Positions 11,399-21,355 of a stretch of DNA of 64,000 nucleotides are shown in pieces. The notes under the pieces were generated by a model. It saw nothing but the letters and a program-made list of their open reading frames with translations. It did no database searches and had not been told where the DNA came from. The position numbers were made by a program, and so were the translations under genes. The stretch's first letter is position 1. Every line of letters begins with the position of its first letter. Origin of the DNA: an uncultured Neisseriaceae bacterium (GTDB taxonomy: Bacteria; Pseudomonadota; Gammaproteobacteria; Burkholderiales; Neisseriaceae); contig CAMLPN010000004.1 in assembly GCA_946481965.1 (NCBI GenBank), forward strand, positions 1 through 64,000, in the 5' to 3' direction.

Positions 11399-11935
11399 TT
11401 ACCCTTCCAACCCCGGATCAATGGAATACAACATTGCAGTAACCAATTGTTTTACATCGTCTTCATTACGAGCATCGATTTCAAATACTGGGACATTCAT
11501 ATTATGTTGCGCCAAATATTGTTGGTAAACTTCAACACCTGGCTGTGAATTTAAATCCATTTTAGTCACCCCTACTACTACAGGAGCATCTTCAAGTAAA
11601 TCATGAAAAGAAGTAAGAAAGAATTTTAAATCTTTCAGCGGATTCGGTCGAGTATTATCGAGAAGCAGAATCAATCCCATACTGCCTTTACTTAAGATAC
11701 TCCACATAAAATCAAAACGTTCCTGACCAGGCGTACCATATAAATGTACCTTTGTATTGGCATCTAGTCTGATTACGCCATAGTCCATTGCAACTGTGGT
11801 ATAACCTTTTCGATCCTGTGTCATATCTGATGCACTAGCATCAGTTTGTATCGGTGGATCATCCGATAACGCAGCGATAGCAGTTGTTTTCCCAACCCCT
11901 ACTGGGCCAGTAAATATAATTTTATTTTCAACCAT
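11399..11935 (-). CDS. MglA-like small Ras-superfamily GTPase
   Basis: 178 aa; P-loop GPVGVGKTT, switch II GTPGQERF, G4 TKMD. Confidence 0.88.
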   Translation of the reverse strand: MVENKIIFTGPVGVGKTTAIAALSDDPPIQTDASASDMTQDRKGYTTVAMDYGVIRLDANTKVHLYGTPGQERFDFMWSILSKGSMGLILLLDNTRPNPLKDLKFFLTSFHDLLEDAPVVVGVTKMDLNSQPGVEVYQQYLAQHNMNVPVFEIDARNEDDVKQLVTAMLYSIDPGLEG

Positions 11936-11947
11936 GATTGCTCCTGC

Positions 11948-13099
11948 TTAGGTATTTTTGCCACGCAAGCGACCCATCAAACGTGCCAGTAAACCTTTTG
12001 GCTTGCGTACAACGTTTTCGGTATCCTCTGCCGTTTCATCATTCTCAGCTGTAGACGAAGCTGAAGGTGAGACTTCTTTGGTCAGAATCATTTCTTGCTC
12101 TTGTTGTATTGCTGAATGAGTCAGCGGCTGTTCAATTTCAAGTACACCTATTGAATAGGTGGCAGCAATATAATTTACAACATCATCTAATGACACTGGT
12201 AATAATTTATAAAGCATATTTAGTGCCACAGGGCTTCGAACCAAAAAAGCGGATAAACGGATAGCTTCAGGTAAATAAGCCAGACGAGTTAAATTTGGCC
12301 AAGCCTTTAATTTAACAATAGTATTTGCTGTAATCGGATCAACCAAACGGTTTCGAGAAGTCCAAATGGATAGCTGCCAGATAAAAGATTGTAGTTTCAG
12401 TTTAGCTTTGGCATGCAGCTGAGCTTTCGAAGTAGTAGACGGGACAACACGAGTTTGCCACTCAACATTATCAAGCTGGCATAATTTTTGTAATGCGTCA
12501 CTTTCAATTACCAATAAAACTTTAGCAATATCGGGAAATACGATCAATATAGGCTTCCCCTCATGCAAGATGGCTGTATCGTCTTTTTGTTGTGATAGAG
12601 CCTGCACTAAGCCCAATAAAGTATGCTTAAGATGGAATCGTTCAATAGTGATTGAATGTCCAGAATTATTTGATTCTTTTCGCGCGTCATTACTATCTGG
12701 TTTATTTGCCTCTGATGCTTCAGACTGATTATCAGTTTTTTCGTCTGCTAGCCAGACACCATTACCTCGTTTTAAATTACGTAAGTTTTGAAATAAAGTT
12801 TCAAATTTAATAGGTTTACGTAAAAACGGAGCCGTTATTGAAGGTACCTGATGTGCAAAAAATACCACAACCGCATTTGGATAGGAATCTTTTGTTTTTT
12901 GCCAGGTAGCTTCTCCATCTTCTGCATCCCCATCCACCAGCACCAATTCAGGTTGAATATCTTCTTCCGGTTGTATCAAGTGGTAATTCACGCTATTGTA
13001 CATCTTAAAGGCCATGCGCAACATGGCTGCATGACGATCATCCACATTGACGAGCAAAACATGGGCAGTTTTTACTTTGGGTATTGAATTGTTCATCAT
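11948..13099 (-). CDS. Hypothetical protein with degenerate receiver-like N-terminus
   Basis: 383 aa; HVLLVNVDDRHAAMLRMAFKMYN...LVLVDGDAEDGEATW resembles a response-regulator receiver layout; operonic with GTPase module. Confidence 0.5.
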   Translation of the reverse strand: MMNNSIPKVKTAHVLLVNVDDRHAAMLRMAFKMYNSVNYHLIQPEEDIQPELVLVDGDAEDGEATWQKTKDSYPNAVVVFFAHQVPSITAPFLRKPIKFETLFQNLRNLKRGNGVWLADEKTDNQSEASEANKPDSNDARKESNNSGHSITIERFHLKHTLLGLVQALSQQKDDTAILHEGKPILIVFPDIAKVLLVIESDALQKLCQLDNVEWQTRVVPSTTSKAQLHAKAKLKLQSFIWQLSIWTSRNRLVDPITANTIVKLKAWPNLTRLAYLPEAIRLSAFLVRSPVALNMLYKLLPVSLDDVVNYIAATYSIGVLEIEQPLTHSAIQQEQEMILTKEVSPSASSTAENDETAEDTENVVRKPKGLLARLMGRLRGKNT

Positions 13100-14574
13100 T
13101 AACTATGCACACCACCTTGGTTTATACGTTTCAATAATTGACTCATTGCCAATACAACTTCTTCAGGAGGCGTGTGAATTTGGGAGCGAATTATCTGTAA
13201 CATTTTTTCTAATCGACTCCATTCTTCAGCACGCTCATATAAGTCAAATAATGTAATGTAAAGTTGTGATTCCTGTGGATGAAGTAATATTGATTTTTCA
13301 AGCAATTCCATTGCTTCATCAAACTGACCATAAGTTAGTAAGGATTTCACGTCGTGCAATACACGATCTCCCGGTGTTTCTTCCGCACCATTATTTGCAT
13401 TGGTATTTTCAACCAGCGGTAAACGCTTGGCTTTAAGTGCACTGCTACTCATAGGCAAATAGCCATGAGTGATACCGATATCTCTAAGTACTGTTTCCCC
13501 AGGTTTGGTTTCAAGCTGCTCAAACATGGGATGTTGTCCTAAGCTATAACCCCAGCCAAGCATACGCTCTTTTACTTTATTGCCATACTTGCCCAAAGTA
13601 TAATAAAGATTCCATAAATGCTGGGCAAAGACATTAATACTGTTATGGCGATAATCCAAAGCCAAAGCGTCAATGATCAATCCAGCAGGCTTTTTCGATG
13701 TCTGAATGGCCTTATTCAGACATCTGATGGCGGTATCATAAGGCAGTTGTTCTTTTAATAAAGCGTAGCTGTTTGCTGGTTTGGAAAAACTCAGTAATAC
13801 TTCCTGCTCATCCTCACGAATTCTAAAATTACCTACATAACCCTGTACTAGTGGCTCAAGTGCCAGATCATCGACATAATGATCTTCTGCTAACGTCTCA
13901 GCCATTTGTGTGTCAGGTTTGAGGTCATGATTAACCCCAGCTTCTTTATCGGTATCTTTAACATCCCACTGTAATAAATCCTCTGCTAAAACACGCAAAC
14001 CCAGATGATTTTCATCTAAAGCCAAGCCCTGACGTATCAGATTTTCCAAAGTTTCCCGATTAAGATGAGCACGATAGCGATCAATAACTTCACTAACTAT
14101 GTCTGGATTTTTAGCTTGTATACCCAGACTAGTTAGCTCTGTTACCAGTGTACTGATCATAGCATCGCTTTGTTTGCTAGCGTTTTGCTCCAGATAAGTG
14201 GACAAAGATTCTGCAGCTTTTTGGAAATATCCAAACTGCTTATAAACTTTATATTCCGTCAAATGATCTACTGTTGCAACAGAAACAGTTGTATTATCAG
14301 TATTAGAAGCATTCCAATCCCAATCCTGTTTGGGTACAACTTTTTGCTGTTCAGTTTTCTCATTAGCAGGTGCTATTGCACTTTTTTCAGTAGAGGATTT
14401 TGTTTTTTTACGTGCAGTTGCACTATTCTTCTTAGTCTTAGTTTTACTACTCGATTTAGAAGAAGAATTTTTTTTCTGAGACTGAGGGCGCTCACCTGCT
14501 TTTTGTCGTTTTTTTATGACAAACAATAAAATCACCAGAACTATTAAAACGGGCACAATCAAAATTGGATCCAT
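13099..14574 (-). CDS. Membrane-anchored TPR-like protein (FimV-like C-terminal tetratricopeptides)
   Basis: 491 aa; N-terminal TM, basic low-complexity linker, C-terminal TPR (SLLTYGQFDEAMELLEKSILLHPQESQLYITLFDLYERAEEW). Confidence 0.65.
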   Translation of the reverse strand: MDPILIVPVLIVLVILLFVIKKRQKAGERPQSQKKNSSSKSSSKTKTKKNSATARKKTKSSTEKSAIAPANEKTEQQKVVPKQDWDWNASNTDNTTVSVATVDHLTEYKVYKQFGYFQKAAESLSTYLEQNASKQSDAMISTLVTELTSLGIQAKNPDIVSEVIDRYRAHLNRETLENLIRQGLALDENHLGLRVLAEDLLQWDVKDTDKEAGVNHDLKPDTQMAETLAEDHYVDDLALEPLVQGYVGNFRIREDEQEVLLSFSKPANSYALLKEQLPYDTAIRCLNKAIQTSKKPAGLIIDALALDYRHNSINVFAQHLWNLYYTLGKYGNKVKERMLGWGYSLGQHPMFEQLETKPGETVLRDIGITHGYLPMSSSALKAKRLPLVENTNANNGAEETPGDRVLHDVKSLLTYGQFDEAMELLEKSILLHPQESQLYITLFDLYERAEEWSRLEKMLQIIRSQIHTPPEEVVLAMSQLLKRINQGGVHS

Positions 14575-14710
14575 AATTTACGCCCTTTTAATTATTTTAC
14601 TAGCATATAAGCGCATTATTAAATGCATGATTTTCATTTACAGTAATATTTTACTTACAATTATTAACAGAATATATATTTTACATGAGCTTGCGGTTAT
14701 TAGCTAGATT

Positions 14711-16018
14711 TTATTTTATCTGAGGTAACATGCCATTAGGTAGTAATTGCCATACATAACCTGGAAATTTCATTTTTCCAGCTAATGCCCCAGCCTCATC
14801 TCCGTATCCCCAAAAATAATCTACTCTTACGGCACCATTGATAGCACTACCTGTGTCCTGTGCCATTAGCAGACGATTTAAACCGTAGCCAGTGGTCGGG
14901 TGTGTGGTCGCTAAAAATAATGGTGCACCCAAACTAACAAAATGATTATCGACTGCAGCAGAATAACCACTGGTTAAAGGAACCCCTAGTGCCCCAATTG
15001 GCCCACTGCTAGGTTCTACTGAACTGCTGAAAAAAACATAACTTGGATTTTGACCCAATACTTCAGCTAGTTGCTGCGGATGTTGTTGTAGCCAAGCTTT
15101 AATCCCTTGCATGGAGGTCTGCGCTAATGGCAAATAACCCTTACTAGCCATATACTTTCCTATAGACACATAAGGATAGTCGTTTTTATTGGCAAACCCC
15201 AGTCGTAATATATGACCATCAGGCGTTTTTAATTGTCCAGATCCCTGTACATGTAAAAAGAAAAGTTCCACCGGATCATTGGCGTAACCCAACACAGGTG
15301 CCTTGTTATTAAGTGCTCCGGCATTAATCTGAGCACGTGTGTAATAAGGAACAAATTGATTACCCGCAATTCTTCCTTTCAAGGCTTTACTTTTTTCATT
15401 AATCGGAAAGGAAGCCAGATTAGCGATATAAGTACCATTTTCAGCTATTTCTCCACTATTTTTTCCCGTAAGTCGAATACGCACGTTCCCCTGTCTCTTT
15501 ATTGTAGATAACGGTACAACAATAAAATCTGAGGGGATACCATATATGGGAAAACGTGCCTGAGCAGTCTGCTTGGTATCACCCAACAACATCGGTTCAT
15601 AGTATCCGGTTACGGTACCGGCCAGTTGGCCATTTTGGCTAACTTGCCATGGAGTAAAGTATTGCTCAAAGAATTTTTTGGCCTGATGTTTATTTTTACC
15701 GGTATGCAGTGCCTGCTGGCAGACTACCTGCCAGGAGGGCTGGCCTTGCAGTTTGCGACAGCTAATTTTAAATGCTTCGAGGCTATGTTCAAAAGATTGC
15801 AGCGACCATTGCGGCAATGCATCATAAGATACCACTCGATAGCTGACACCAGCTTTTTGAGGAGTAAAGACATAATTAACTGGATGCGCTTGTCCGGTTG
15901 GTAAAACTATGGTGTTGGGAATCGGTGTTTTTTTATGTAATAAATTACACGCAGCCAACAACAAAGCACTACATAAGAGCAGGTAATAACGTATCTGGTA
16001 ATGATTCATGAGTGACAT
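14711..16018 (-). CDS. mltA: Membrane-bound lytic murein transglycosylase A
   Basis: 435 aa; lipoprotein-like N-terminus, GTVTGYYEP, FFLHVQGSGQL, AQDTGSAINGAVRVDYFWGYG. Confidence 0.93.
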   Translation of the reverse strand: MSLMNHYQIRYYLLLCSALLLAACNLLHKKTPIPNTIVLPTGQAHPVNYVFTPQKAGVSYRVVSYDALPQWSLQSFEHSLEAFKISCRKLQGQPSWQVVCQQALHTGKNKHQAKKFFEQYFTPWQVSQNGQLAGTVTGYYEPMLLGDTKQTAQARFPIYGIPSDFIVVPLSTIKRQGNVRIRLTGKNSGEIAENGTYIANLASFPINEKSKALKGRIAGNQFVPYYTRAQINAGALNNKAPVLGYANDPVELFFLHVQGSGQLKTPDGHILRLGFANKNDYPYVSIGKYMASKGYLPLAQTSMQGIKAWLQQHPQQLAEVLGQNPSYVFFSSSVEPSSGPIGALGVPLTSGYSAAVDNHFVSLGAPLFLATTHPTTGYGLNRLLMAQDTGSAINGAVRVDYFWGYGDEAGALAGKMKFPGYVWQLLPNGMLPQIK

Positions 16019-16681
16019 ATTCAGGTTGAAATATGGATAACATCAATAGAAAAAAATGTGTGCATTGATATTATGACAGGCTTAAGTTACGAAGAACAGG
16101 GGAAAAGAGCTATCGCTAACCATTTAAAATGGTAGATAACTTTAAACAATATGACAATATTATATTAACACAATGCCATCAGTTTTTTGGCTTCTAGGAA
16201 GGTGGCTTTCTGACTATAACTTAGACGAGTAAATTAATGATGTTTTTGCTATAGATAGCAATTGGGTGTTATTTATGGTTACCTATAGTTGATCAATATA
16301 AACATGTATTTTGTAATGGTAAAGATGTAGAGATAATTCATTTGTTGAGTTGTTCTCAGTATTACCTATCAACACAGATTTTTATAGTTGGTATTAAGAT
16401 TTAATAAAGCAAGATATCCACAATAAGAGAAAATTATGTTTCTAAAATAAAAAATAAATTATATTACATCTTGATGTATATCAAGAAAACTACATACACT
16501 TATTCAGTAGTTACATCTTGTGATAAAAATTTATCAGAATTTAATCTGTCTATTTATTTTTTTGTCTTATCAAAAAGCAGATGAGCGCCACTCTTCATTG
16601 AAATACATACATTTGCAATATAATAGATCAAATCCGAGCACGCTCGCCAATTCAGTAGACAATTTATTTTGAAAAAAATAT

Positions 16682-17206
16682 TTATTTTTTTCCTTTAGGT
16701 GGTGATTTAGGTTTTTCTTTGACGTTTTTACTAACTATTTTCTTATCCTCTTCCGCTTTTGTTACTGGTATTTGCGTCTGAATCACCGTATTGTCTGGAA
16801 TAGGTTTAACTTCTTTTTCTTCAGTGGTAACAATAACCTCAATAGATTCTAATTTATCAACCTTAACTGTTTCAGGGCTAGCTGTTTCAGTCTTAATTGC
16901 TTCTGGCTCTTGTTTTTGGATTTTGGTATCTTGTGAATTTATAATGAGATCAATTCCTTCTGCCACTCGTGCAATCACTTTGGTAGCATAAACTTTACCA
17001 ACTTTAGTGGCAGCAATACTGGCGGCGGCAATAGCTGCATTAACAGCACCCACTTCACCTAAAATTTTCACTACGACCATGCCACCACCTTTTGATAACT
17101 CATAGCCAATTAAGGTGACATTAGCTGATTTTACTGCTGTATCTGCGGCAGCAATAGCTGCACTTAAGCCAACAGTTTCAATTAACCCGATGCTTTGTTT
17201 TATCAT
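16682..17206 (-). CDS. BMC-H shell protein with long charged C-terminal extension
   Basis: 174 aa; [35 protein letters not shown] domain followed by about 80-aa K/E/P/T-rich tail. Confidence 0.9.
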   Translation of the reverse strand: MIKQSIGLIETVGLSAAIAAADTAVKSANVTLIGYELSKGGGMVVVKILGEVGAVNAAIAAASIAATKVGKVYATKVIARVAEGIDLIINSQDTKIQKQEPEAIKTETASPETVKVDKLESIEVIVTTEEKEVKPIPDNTVIQTQIPVTKAEEDKKIVSKNVKEKPKSPPKGKK

Positions 17207-17218
17207 AATCAGACCTAA

Positions 17219-18010
17219 TTAAATATAAGGAGTGGTGGTTGATTTTAAGGCGCTCGGATCAAGTGTCGATAACAAGTTCAGACCCACTTCTCGTGCTGCT
17301 ATCACTGCCTGACGAACTGCTCCTGAATCACCTGAGAATGTGAATATCACCTCATTACTGTAACTGGTTCCACTCGCTGGGCTTGAATAGCCTATTCCTT
17401 CTACTACCGCCGATTTCGCCGCCACATCCGCTATCACGACTCCTATCGCTGCCGGACAACCTACTGTCATCCCGAATGATTTACCTATTGGCGCACCAAA
17501 GGCTTTGTTTAATGCATAACTGGCGCGAGCAGTGTATTGAAACTCCAAATGTCCAGCTGGAGAACCATACACATCACCCATGGTTCGTTCTACTTCATTT
17601 AGCGATACTTCTACTGCACGACGTGCATCTGATACATCTTCTGCGCCAAACAGTACCAAGCTACCGTGACCGCCACCACCTTCTGTATCGCGTGCCAGCT
17701 CTACTTTTAAAATTTCACTATTGGTGGCTTTTACTGCCTCATCTGCGGCAAATATTTGCGGACCTGCACCTGTTCTGGCACCAAGAATACCGATTGAACG
17801 GTATTTTTTATCTATGCCCATTAACTCATGTAGTTGATTATCTACATTCGCTATGACTAAACCAATGGTATGTCCTGTCGCTGTGCCTACATATTCTGTT
17901 AAACCGCATCCGCTTAGATTTGAAGAGGCGACCTGTGACGTTCCTAATGATGGGGAGGTTTGTTTCCTTATCACCTCTGATACAATTTGTTCTACTAGAT
18001 TTTGACTCAT
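17219..18010 (-). CDS. BMC-T tandem-domain shell protein (PduB-like), copy 1
   Basis: Start assigned to ATG at 18010 (RBS ggagaggaggg); two BMC-like domains; protein identical to copy at 30294..31085. Confidence 0.9.
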   Translation of the reverse strand: MSQNLVEQIVSEVIRKQTSPSLGTSQVASSNLSGCGLTEYVGTATGHTIGLVIANVDNQLHELMGIDKKYRSIGILGARTGAGPQIFAADEAVKATNSEILKVELARDTEGGGGHGSLVLFGAEDVSDARRAVEVSLNEVERTMGDVYGSPAGHLEFQYTARASYALNKAFGAPIGKSFGMTVGCPAAIGVVIADVAAKSAVVEGIGYSSPASGTSYSNEVIFTFSGDSGAVRQAVIAAREVGLNLLSTLDPSALKSTTTPYI

Positions 18011-18031
18011 CTCAGCCCTCCTCTCCAATTA

Positions 18032-18316
18032 TCATTTCACTAAGGTGGTTGGTAATATTTTTTCCACTTCGGTATGAGGACGTGGAATAACATGGATAGA
18101 TACCAGTTCACCGACTTTGGTTGCTGCTGCTGAGCCTGCATCGGTGGCGGCTTTAACTGCACCTACATCGCCACGTACCATTACGGTAACCAGTCCTGAA
18201 CCAATTTTTTCATAACCCACTAAAGTGACATTGGCAGATTTGACCATGGTATCAGCGGCTTCAATTGCAGCCACTAAACCTTTTGTCTCAATCATACCTA
18301 ACGCTTCTTGTTGCAT
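18032..18316 (-). CDS. BMC-H shell protein (PduA-like), copy 1
   Basis: 94 aa; [53 protein letters not shown]; identical to 31107..31391. Confidence 0.95.
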   Translation of the reverse strand: MQQEALGMIETKGLVAAIEAADTMVKSANVTLVGYEKIGSGLVTVMVRGDVGAVKAATDAGSAAATKVGELVSIHVIPRPHTEVEKILPTTLVK

Positions 18317-18399
18317 ATCAGCTCCTTAATATTTAATTGAACGTTGACTAATAATAAGTAACAACCAAATTGATTTTCTTCCTGTTATTTTACTAAGTG

Positions 18400-18500
18400 A
18401 CAGTAACACTTTTATGCATAAAGACTATGATAGGCTCTTATTTTCTAAAATGTTAAAACGAGTAATCACAAAAGTCTTGCCAATGTATGAGACTATTTTG
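18400..18500 (-). promoter_or_regulatory. Candidate promoter/activator region upstream of BMC-H/BMC-T cassette copy 1
   Basis: Blocks CAGTAACACnTTTATGCATAAAGACTATGATAG and AAAAGTCTTGnCAA shared with copy 2 at equal 47-nt spacing in otherwise diverged upstream DNA. Confidence 0.55.
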
Positions 18501-18637
18501 CCATTCAAGTCAACCTAGCAGCAAAATATTGCTAATAACTAAAACATTTTCTTATTTAATTACTAAGATGTTTATTAATATTAAATAGTTATCAATTTTA
18601 TTGTGACTTTATTTTGATCAATCCTGATTAATTTCAG

Positions 18638-19876
18638 TTAGGTATTAGCTGTTGACATTGGCAGTCGCAATCTGACTGTTGTTCCATGATTCGGTTTATT
18701 GTCACTTTCTATTTCCAGCCCAAATGAATCGCCGAATAAAAGTTTCAGCCGACTCTGTACATTTTGGATACCAATACTTTTATCATGATTTCGTTTGCTT
18801 GTATTGGAAAGAATAAAAGAAATTTTTTCTGGTGATATTCCATCACCATTATCAATGATTTCAATAAAAATAGTTTTACCATCATCATACGCCCTGATGG
18901 TGATATGGCTTTTTACCTCTCTAGGTTCAACTACATAATTAAAACAGTTTTCAACCAATGGCTGCAATATCAGAAACGGACTTGCTATGGGAAAATATTT
19001 TTCAGGTACGGTAATTTCATACGTAAAACGATCTTTCATACGTATCTGCTGAATAGCCAGATAACTTCTGATGGAGTTAACTTCACTACCTATAGTTATA
19101 AGTTTATTATCACCTTTTTTAAGAATATAACGCATCATATCTGAAAAAAGATAAACCATATCTTCAGTTTTTTGCGCATCTTCTAAAAAGGCGAGTTTGC
19201 CGATAGTATTAAGTACGTTAAATAAAAAATGCGGATTAATTTGGTAGGTTAAGGCTTTATACTCGGCATCGCGTAACGCATGTTCTAATTGAGCTAAATT
19301 CCGTTGCTCTTCTGCTAATTTAATACTTTTTGCATGTAATTCTTTTTGGATATTATTTATATAACCTTGCTCGGCAATGTCATTGGTCACACTGGACAAT
19401 AAATTTGCTGCTGCTATCAGTCTTTCATATGGAACAAAATTGATTTCTTCATAGGTTTTGGTGAGGGTGGACTGATTTTTACAATTATGTTGTTGTTCAA
19501 CTATATAAGGAATTTTACTTTCTTTTTCCGGTTCAACTCTGACGTGCCCCAGCAAGAATGCACCAAGATATTGGCCTCTGACAATCAAAGGAGCAGCAAT
19601 TTCAACTAGACCACAACAACAACGATAAACAACTGGTTCACCTATATCTAAAGTAGTGTTTCCGCCGGCATGACTACTTTCAAAACATTTACATTTTTGC
19701 ATTTGCTCAAGATATGAAATCTGGCAAAACGAGGCAAGGTCATTAGGTTCAACTACCGGAATACCGCTTTCATCAACTATAACTATGGTAATACTCATTG
19801 CTTTACTAAAATGATTTTGTAAAGCTTGTAATCTTTCAATATCTATCAGATCAATTAAACGAAATTGATAGCTCAT
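18638..19876 (-). CDS. PocR-domain sensor histidine kinase (LytS/YesM type), copy 1
   Basis: 412 aa; Cys-rich PocR-like N-terminus (YRCCCGLVEIAAPLIVRGQYLGAFLLG), H-box YQINPHFLFNVLNTIG, HATPase LVENCFNYV / GDGISPEKI. Confidence 0.88.
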   Translation of the reverse strand: MSYQFRLIDLIDIERLQALQNHFSKAMSITIVIVDESGIPVVEPNDLASFCQISYLEQMQKCKCFESSHAGGNTTLDIGEPVVYRCCCGLVEIAAPLIVRGQYLGAFLLGHVRVEPEKESKIPYIVEQQHNCKNQSTLTKTYEEINFVPYERLIAAANLLSSVTNDIAEQGYINNIQKELHAKSIKLAEEQRNLAQLEHALRDAEYKALTYQINPHFLFNVLNTIGKLAFLEDAQKTEDMVYLFSDMMRYILKKGDNKLITIGSEVNSIRSYLAIQQIRMKDRFTYEITVPEKYFPIASPFLILQPLVENCFNYVVEPREVKSHITIRAYDDGKTIFIEIIDNGDGISPEKISFILSNTSKRNHDKSIGIQNVQSRLKLLFGDSFGLEIESDNKPNHGTTVRLRLPMSTANT

Positions 19877-19991
19877 ATAAAACCCTGATAAGTCCTCTAC
19901 TCTATTTTCATTATTTATAGTTCATTGTCAATAAAATTTCCTTATATTAATTAATTTATATTAAATAAGAGTAATTTATCATGACTGATTG

Positions 19992-21134
19992 CTAATTATG
20001 CTTGAGCTTTTCTAGCTGATCCAATTTTTCCCACGGAAATATATTACGACCAAAATGACCATAACAGGCAGTAGATAAATATATAGGCGCCAGTAGTTGT
20101 AACTGGTTAATAATATGATAGGGACGTAAATCAAATATTTGCTCTACCAAGGCTTTTATTTGCGCTTGGGGAATCCTTTCAGTATTGAAAGTATTTAATG
20201 TTATAGACACTGGCTTGGCCACTCCAATGGCATAAGCTATTTGTATTTCACATTTTTTTGCCAGCTTGGCCGCAACAATATGTTTAGCTACATAGCGTGC
20301 TGCATAGGCTGCGCTGCGATCAACTTTGGAAGGATCCTTGCCTGAAAAAGCACCACCGCCATGATGTGCTGCACCACCATAAGTATCAATAATAATTTTC
20401 CGTCCGGTTAAGCCACAGTCTGCAGCTGGTCCACCGATTACAAAACGTCCGGTTGGATTAATTAAATATCTGGTGTTAGGTAAAATCCATCTTTCGGGAA
20501 TAATTGGCTTGATGATTTCTTCAATTATTGCTTCCCGCAATTGGCTCAATGTAACTGATTCATCATGTTGAGAGGATAAAACTACTGTATCAACACCTTT
20601 TATGCAATCATTTTCATATAAAAATGTTATTTGCGACTTCGCATCAGGCAGCAAAAATGGTAGTTGCTGATTTTTACGTAACAAAGCCTGTCTTTCCACT
20701 AGCCGATGAGCATAGGTAATCGCTGCCGGCATGAATTCCGGGGTTTCATCTGTAGCATAACCAAACATTATGCCCTGATCACCTGCTCCTTGTTCTTCTA
20801 TTTCTGTGCGATCGATACCGCGTGAAATATCGGCAGATTGATGCCCGAGCATATTAATGATGGCACAGGTATTACCATCAAAACCTGTATCAGAATGATT
20901 ATACCCAACACGATTAATGGTTTTACGGGCAATAGACTCGTAGTCAATATTGGCGCTAGTCGTTATTTCACCAGCTAACACTACAGCACCGGTTTTAATT
21001 AAACATTCACAGGCCACATGTGCTTTGGGATCCTGCACCAGTATGGCATCTAGTATTGCATCAGAAATTTGATCAGCCAGCTTATCTGGATGACCTTCGG
21101 CAACAGATTCCGAAGTAAAAAGATAATCATTCAT
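19992..21134 (-). CDS. metK: S-adenosylmethionine synthetase inside the BMC locus
   Basis: 380 aa; [55 protein letters not shown]. Confidence 0.95.
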   Translation of the reverse strand: MNDYLFTSESVAEGHPDKLADQISDAILDAILVQDPKAHVACECLIKTGAVVLAGEITTSANIDYESIARKTINRVGYNHSDTGFDGNTCAIINMLGHQSADISRGIDRTEIEEQGAGDQGIMFGYATDETPEFMPAAITYAHRLVERQALLRKNQQLPFLLPDAKSQITFLYENDCIKGVDTVVLSSQHDESVTLSQLREAIIEEIIKPIIPERWILPNTRYLINPTGRFVIGGPAADCGLTGRKIIIDTYGGAAHHGGGAFSGKDPSKVDRSAAYAARYVAKHIVAAKLAKKCEIQIAYAIGVAKPVSITLNTFNTERIPQAQIKALVEQIFDLRPYHIINQLQLLAPIYLSTACYGHFGRNIFPWEKLDQLEKLKHN

Positions 21135-21355
21135 CTCTTAGCATTCCTGACCTATTAATTTATTAACCATAATCCTAATCTTTGAGAAAAAAAATATCTT
21201 TACAATGACCTGTAATTTTTTGCCTTTACCAATTTTTTTTAAACAAAAAAATCCTAGTAAGCTCTCGGCTGAAATTTACTTTTTCTTAGAGGATAACGAA
21301 CAATATTGTTTTGATATTATGTTTTATCCTGTCATAACATGCACAATTCAGTTAA

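Larger units (their letters stand above)
17216..18347. repeat. Direct long repeat copy 1 (BMC-T + BMC-H cassette)
   Basis: Near-identical to 30291..31422 at 13,075-bp offset; two substitutions noted by eye inside the CDSs. Confidence 0.95.

Noticed and set aside
17383-17856. 157-aa plus-strand ORF, with an identical copy at 30458..30931
   Set aside because: Antisense shadow of the BMC-T gene; identical only because the BMC-T gene is duplicated.
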